A DNA stretch of 7,389 nt from contig NVTG01000062.1 in NCBI GenBank assembly GCA_002401495.1, positions 1 to 7,389 of the forward strand, read 5' to 3'. How positions within the stretch are numbered: the stretch's first letter is position 1; each line of letters starts with the position of its first letter. The notes below the pieces were generated by a model. That model saw nothing but the letters and a program-made list of their open reading frames with translations, made no database searches and was not told the origin of the DNA. Of the stretch, positions 5,923 through 7,389 are shown piece by piece. The position numbers were made by a program, and so were the translations under genes. The stretch comes from Candidatus Kaiserbacteria bacterium. GTDB taxonomy: Bacteria; Patescibacteria; Paceibacteria; UBA9973; UBA2100.

Positions 5923-5938
5923 TAAAATCCCAATGCAA
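5910..5938 (-). promoter_or_regulatory. predicted promoter of the hydroxyproline operon
   Basis: On the minus strand TTGCAT (5938 to 5933) is a -35 with 4 of 6 consensus bases, followed after exactly 17 nt by TATACA (5915 to 5910) as -10. The spacer is AT-rich. The -10 lies within the palindromic operator, which supports repression. It sits just downstream of the glycosyltransferase terminator. Confidence 0.6.
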
Positions 5939-5956
5939 CGGGTTTCTTCACAACAA

Positions 5957-5984
5957 AAAAAGGGCCCGAAACCGGACCCTTTTT
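5957..5984. terminator. intrinsic terminator after the glycosyltransferase gene
   Basis: AAAAAGGG (5957-5964) pairs with CCCTTTTT (5977-5984); after one C-A mismatch the stem continues CCG/CGG around the loop AAAC. In minus-strand reading it is followed by a run of seven T residues (5961 to 5955). It lies 36 nt past the glycosyltransferase stop and separates that transcript from the hydroxyproline operon promoter. The T tract on the plus strand makes it potentially bidirectional. Confidence 0.9.
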
Positions 5985-6019
5985 ACGACGAGACTTGATA
6001 TGCAGGTACCAAAATGCGC

Positions 6020-7389
6020 TTAAGTTGTTGCCATCACTGATGTCGACAGCCCTGTACCCGAGATGTCGTCGCCAGTTACAAAAGCCAGAGTTTTGGCGAT
6101 GATGACGCTATCACAAAGCTCGCGCTCAACGAGCATGCGGGCGGCCTGACCATAGGCCCTTCGCCGCGTGTCATCTTCCATCAATTCTTCGATGGCATTG
6201 GCCAGCTGAGTGCCATCACGAAGAGGTACCAGAAGGCCATTCTCACCGTGGCGAACAATTTCGCGGCAACCAGGTACGTCAGTTGCGACCATTGCGAGCC
6301 CGCTTGCAGCAGCTTCGAGCAATGATTTTGGCAGGCCTTCACGCCAGGAGGGTAGAACCGCCAAATCAGCATCACTCAATAGTTCCGCCACATCTGATCG
6401 TTTACCCATCCATTCAATCAAGCCTTGCGACTGCCATTCGAGAAGGTCTTTTTCATTAGCGCTATCAGGATTGGCAGGGTCGGTATCGCCAACCAGCAAA
6501 ATGCGGTAATTGCGGTCACGCGATTTCAACATACGCGCAGCTTCAATGAGCTCACCCAACCCCTTGGACCAGAGCATACGCGCAACGAAAACCGCCGTTC
6601 TGGACTCGGAATCCTCTCGCATTGCCTTATCAGTCGGTCTGAAGGTCGAAATATCGACCCCGGAGCCACGGATCAGCATCAACCGCTTTTCCGTGAAACC
6701 AAGCGCTTTCATCAAAGCATGATCATCTGCATTCTGCACAATCATTCTGATCGACGGGCAAAACGCATACAAGCGAAGCAACAGCGAAACGATATGGCGC
6801 ACAATCTTTGCCTTTGCGCCATCCGAGACAAACAGAAAGCCAAGTCCGGTGACCATATTAACTGTCCGCTTTGCACCAACCATCAATCCGGCAAAGGACG
6901 ACAATACGACGCACTGGATCGCGACATTCACAACCACATCAGGGTTCTCGCGCCGAATCAGACAAGCAAGCGCCCTGATCGTATTGAGGGACTTGATTGG
7001 GCTTAGACCACCGCGCGCAATCGGAATACTAACGACGCGAAAGCCCTCTTTGCGCAGTTTCTGGGCCGCAGTTCCGGTATTACAGGCGACAACAACGTCA
7101 TCTCCGCGCACCAATGCTGCGCGCCCCAAACCGATACGATGCGAAACAAACGACCAGTCTTCGGTGCAAACAATCATGGTCTTGCGGCGCTTGCGCGCGG
7201 AGACTTTGGGACGCATTGCCTCGCGCCGCAGAAATGCCAACGCAAATGTCAGCATCACCACACCGAACCACCATGATGTCCAGAAGGAATAATTGAACAA
7301 CCCGGCAAACCAGTAGGCCGCCATCATCATCAGCGTCAGACCACTGGCGACAATTCCGCTATGGCGAACGTCCTTGAAGCCCGTCAGGC
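6020..7389 (-). CDS. glycosyltransferase family 4 (PglA-like) with N-terminal membrane segment, 5' incomplete
   Basis: The reading frame is open to the right edge, so the true start may lie outside; an ATG ATG ATG at 7330-7322 would give 436 residues but has no good ribosome site. Numbering from 7330, residues 52-420 form a GT-B, GT4-type sugar transferase resembling PglA-like enzymes: EDWSFVSHR (57-65), VTGLGF (160-165), GSGVD (222-226), R251/K256 in the donor site, and the EX7E pair Glu331/Glu339 in REGLPKSLLEAAA. Such enzymes add a sugar from a nucleotide donor to a lipid-linked oligosaccharide for O-antigen or capsule. Before this, residues 1-35 and the 19 codons upstream read as two hydrophobic helices, then a basic linker (RREAMRPKVSARKRRK). 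The extension resembles the end of a polytopic membrane protein such as an O-antigen ligase, suggesting a fusion. An internal ATG at 7177 would give a stand-alone 385-residue enzyme but also lacks a clear ribosome site. Confidence 0.85.
   Translation of the reverse strand, partial: LTGFKDVRHSGIVASGLTLMMMAAYWFAGLFNYSFWTSWWFGVVMLTFALAFLRREAMRPKVSARKRRKTMIVCTEDWSFVSHRIGLGRAALVRGDDVVVACNTGTAAQKLRKEGFRVVSIPIARGGLSPIKSLNTIRALACLIRRENPDVVVNVAIQCVVLSSFAGLMVGAKRTVNMVTGLGFLFVSDGAKAKIVRHIVSLLLRLYAFCPSIRMIVQNADDHALMKALGFTEKRLMLIRGSGVDISTFRPTDKAMREDSESRTAVFVARMLWSKGLGELIEAARMLKSRDRNYRILLVGDTDPANPDSANEKDLLEWQSQGLIEWMGKRSDVAELLSDADLAVLPSWREGLPKSLLEAAASGLAMVATDVPGCREIVRHGENGLLVPLRDGTQLANAIEELMEDDTRRRAYGQAARMLVERELCDSVIIAKTLAFVTGDDISGTGLSTSVMATT

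Noticed and set aside
1..7389. Search for CRISPR arrays, insertion sequences, tRNA genes and attachment sites
   Set aside because: No regularly spaced repeats, transposase motifs, terminal repeats with target duplications, or tRNA cloverleaf were seen.

Overview
The window reads as chromosomal DNA of an alphaproteobacterium. Protein style, moderate GC and an alphaproteobacterial-type rRNA leader suggest a Rhodospirillales genome of the Thalassospira kind, but that placement is an impression and was not tested. The core is a hydroxyproline-utilisation locus. It lies between an rRNA operon that starts leftwards off the left edge and a surface-polysaccharide glycosyltransferase gene that enters from the right edge.

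Layout. Positions 1-191 (minus strand) hold an rRNA-type promoter (TTGACA, 17-nt spacer, TATAAC) and the 5' leader with boxB/boxA antitermination signals; the 16S gene itself should lie just outside the window. After an AT-rich, palindrome-rich gap, 413-1483 (plus) encodes a proline-racemase-family enzyme with the Cys/Thr pair typical of trans-3-hydroxy-L-proline dehydratase. A bidirectional terminator (1512-1542) separates it from the convergent GntR/FCD regulator gene (1562-2230, minus). Upstream of the regulator is a 223-nt gap with a nested inverted repeat, an operator-like motif and a terminator.

From right to left on the minus strand, 5814 to 2454 is a probable three-gene operon: a DHDPS/NAL-family lyase (probable 1-pyrroline-4-hydroxy-2-carboxylate deaminase), a FAD-dependent D-amino-acid (D-hydroxyproline) dehydrogenase, and 4-hydroxyproline 2-epimerase (Cys/Cys pair). 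Its promoter around 5910-5938 is overlapped by a strong palindrome centred on TTGTATACAA, a plausible site for the GntR regulator. A terminator at 5957-5984 insulates it from the upstream glycosyltransferase gene (6020 to the window end, minus, 5' incomplete).

How it works together. trans-4-hydroxy-L-proline is epimerised to cis-4-hydroxy-D-proline, oxidised to 1-pyrroline-4-hydroxy-2-carboxylate, then deaminated to 2-oxoglutarate semialdehyde. The separate dehydratase converts trans-3-hydroxy-L-proline to 1-pyrroline-2-carboxylate. The semialdehyde dehydrogenase, the pyrroline-2-carboxylate reductase and any transporter are not in this window. No mobile element, tRNA, CRISPR array or defence system was seen. 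The enzymes belong to known families; the less expected material is in the intergenic DNA and in the N-terminal extension of the glycosyltransferase ORF.
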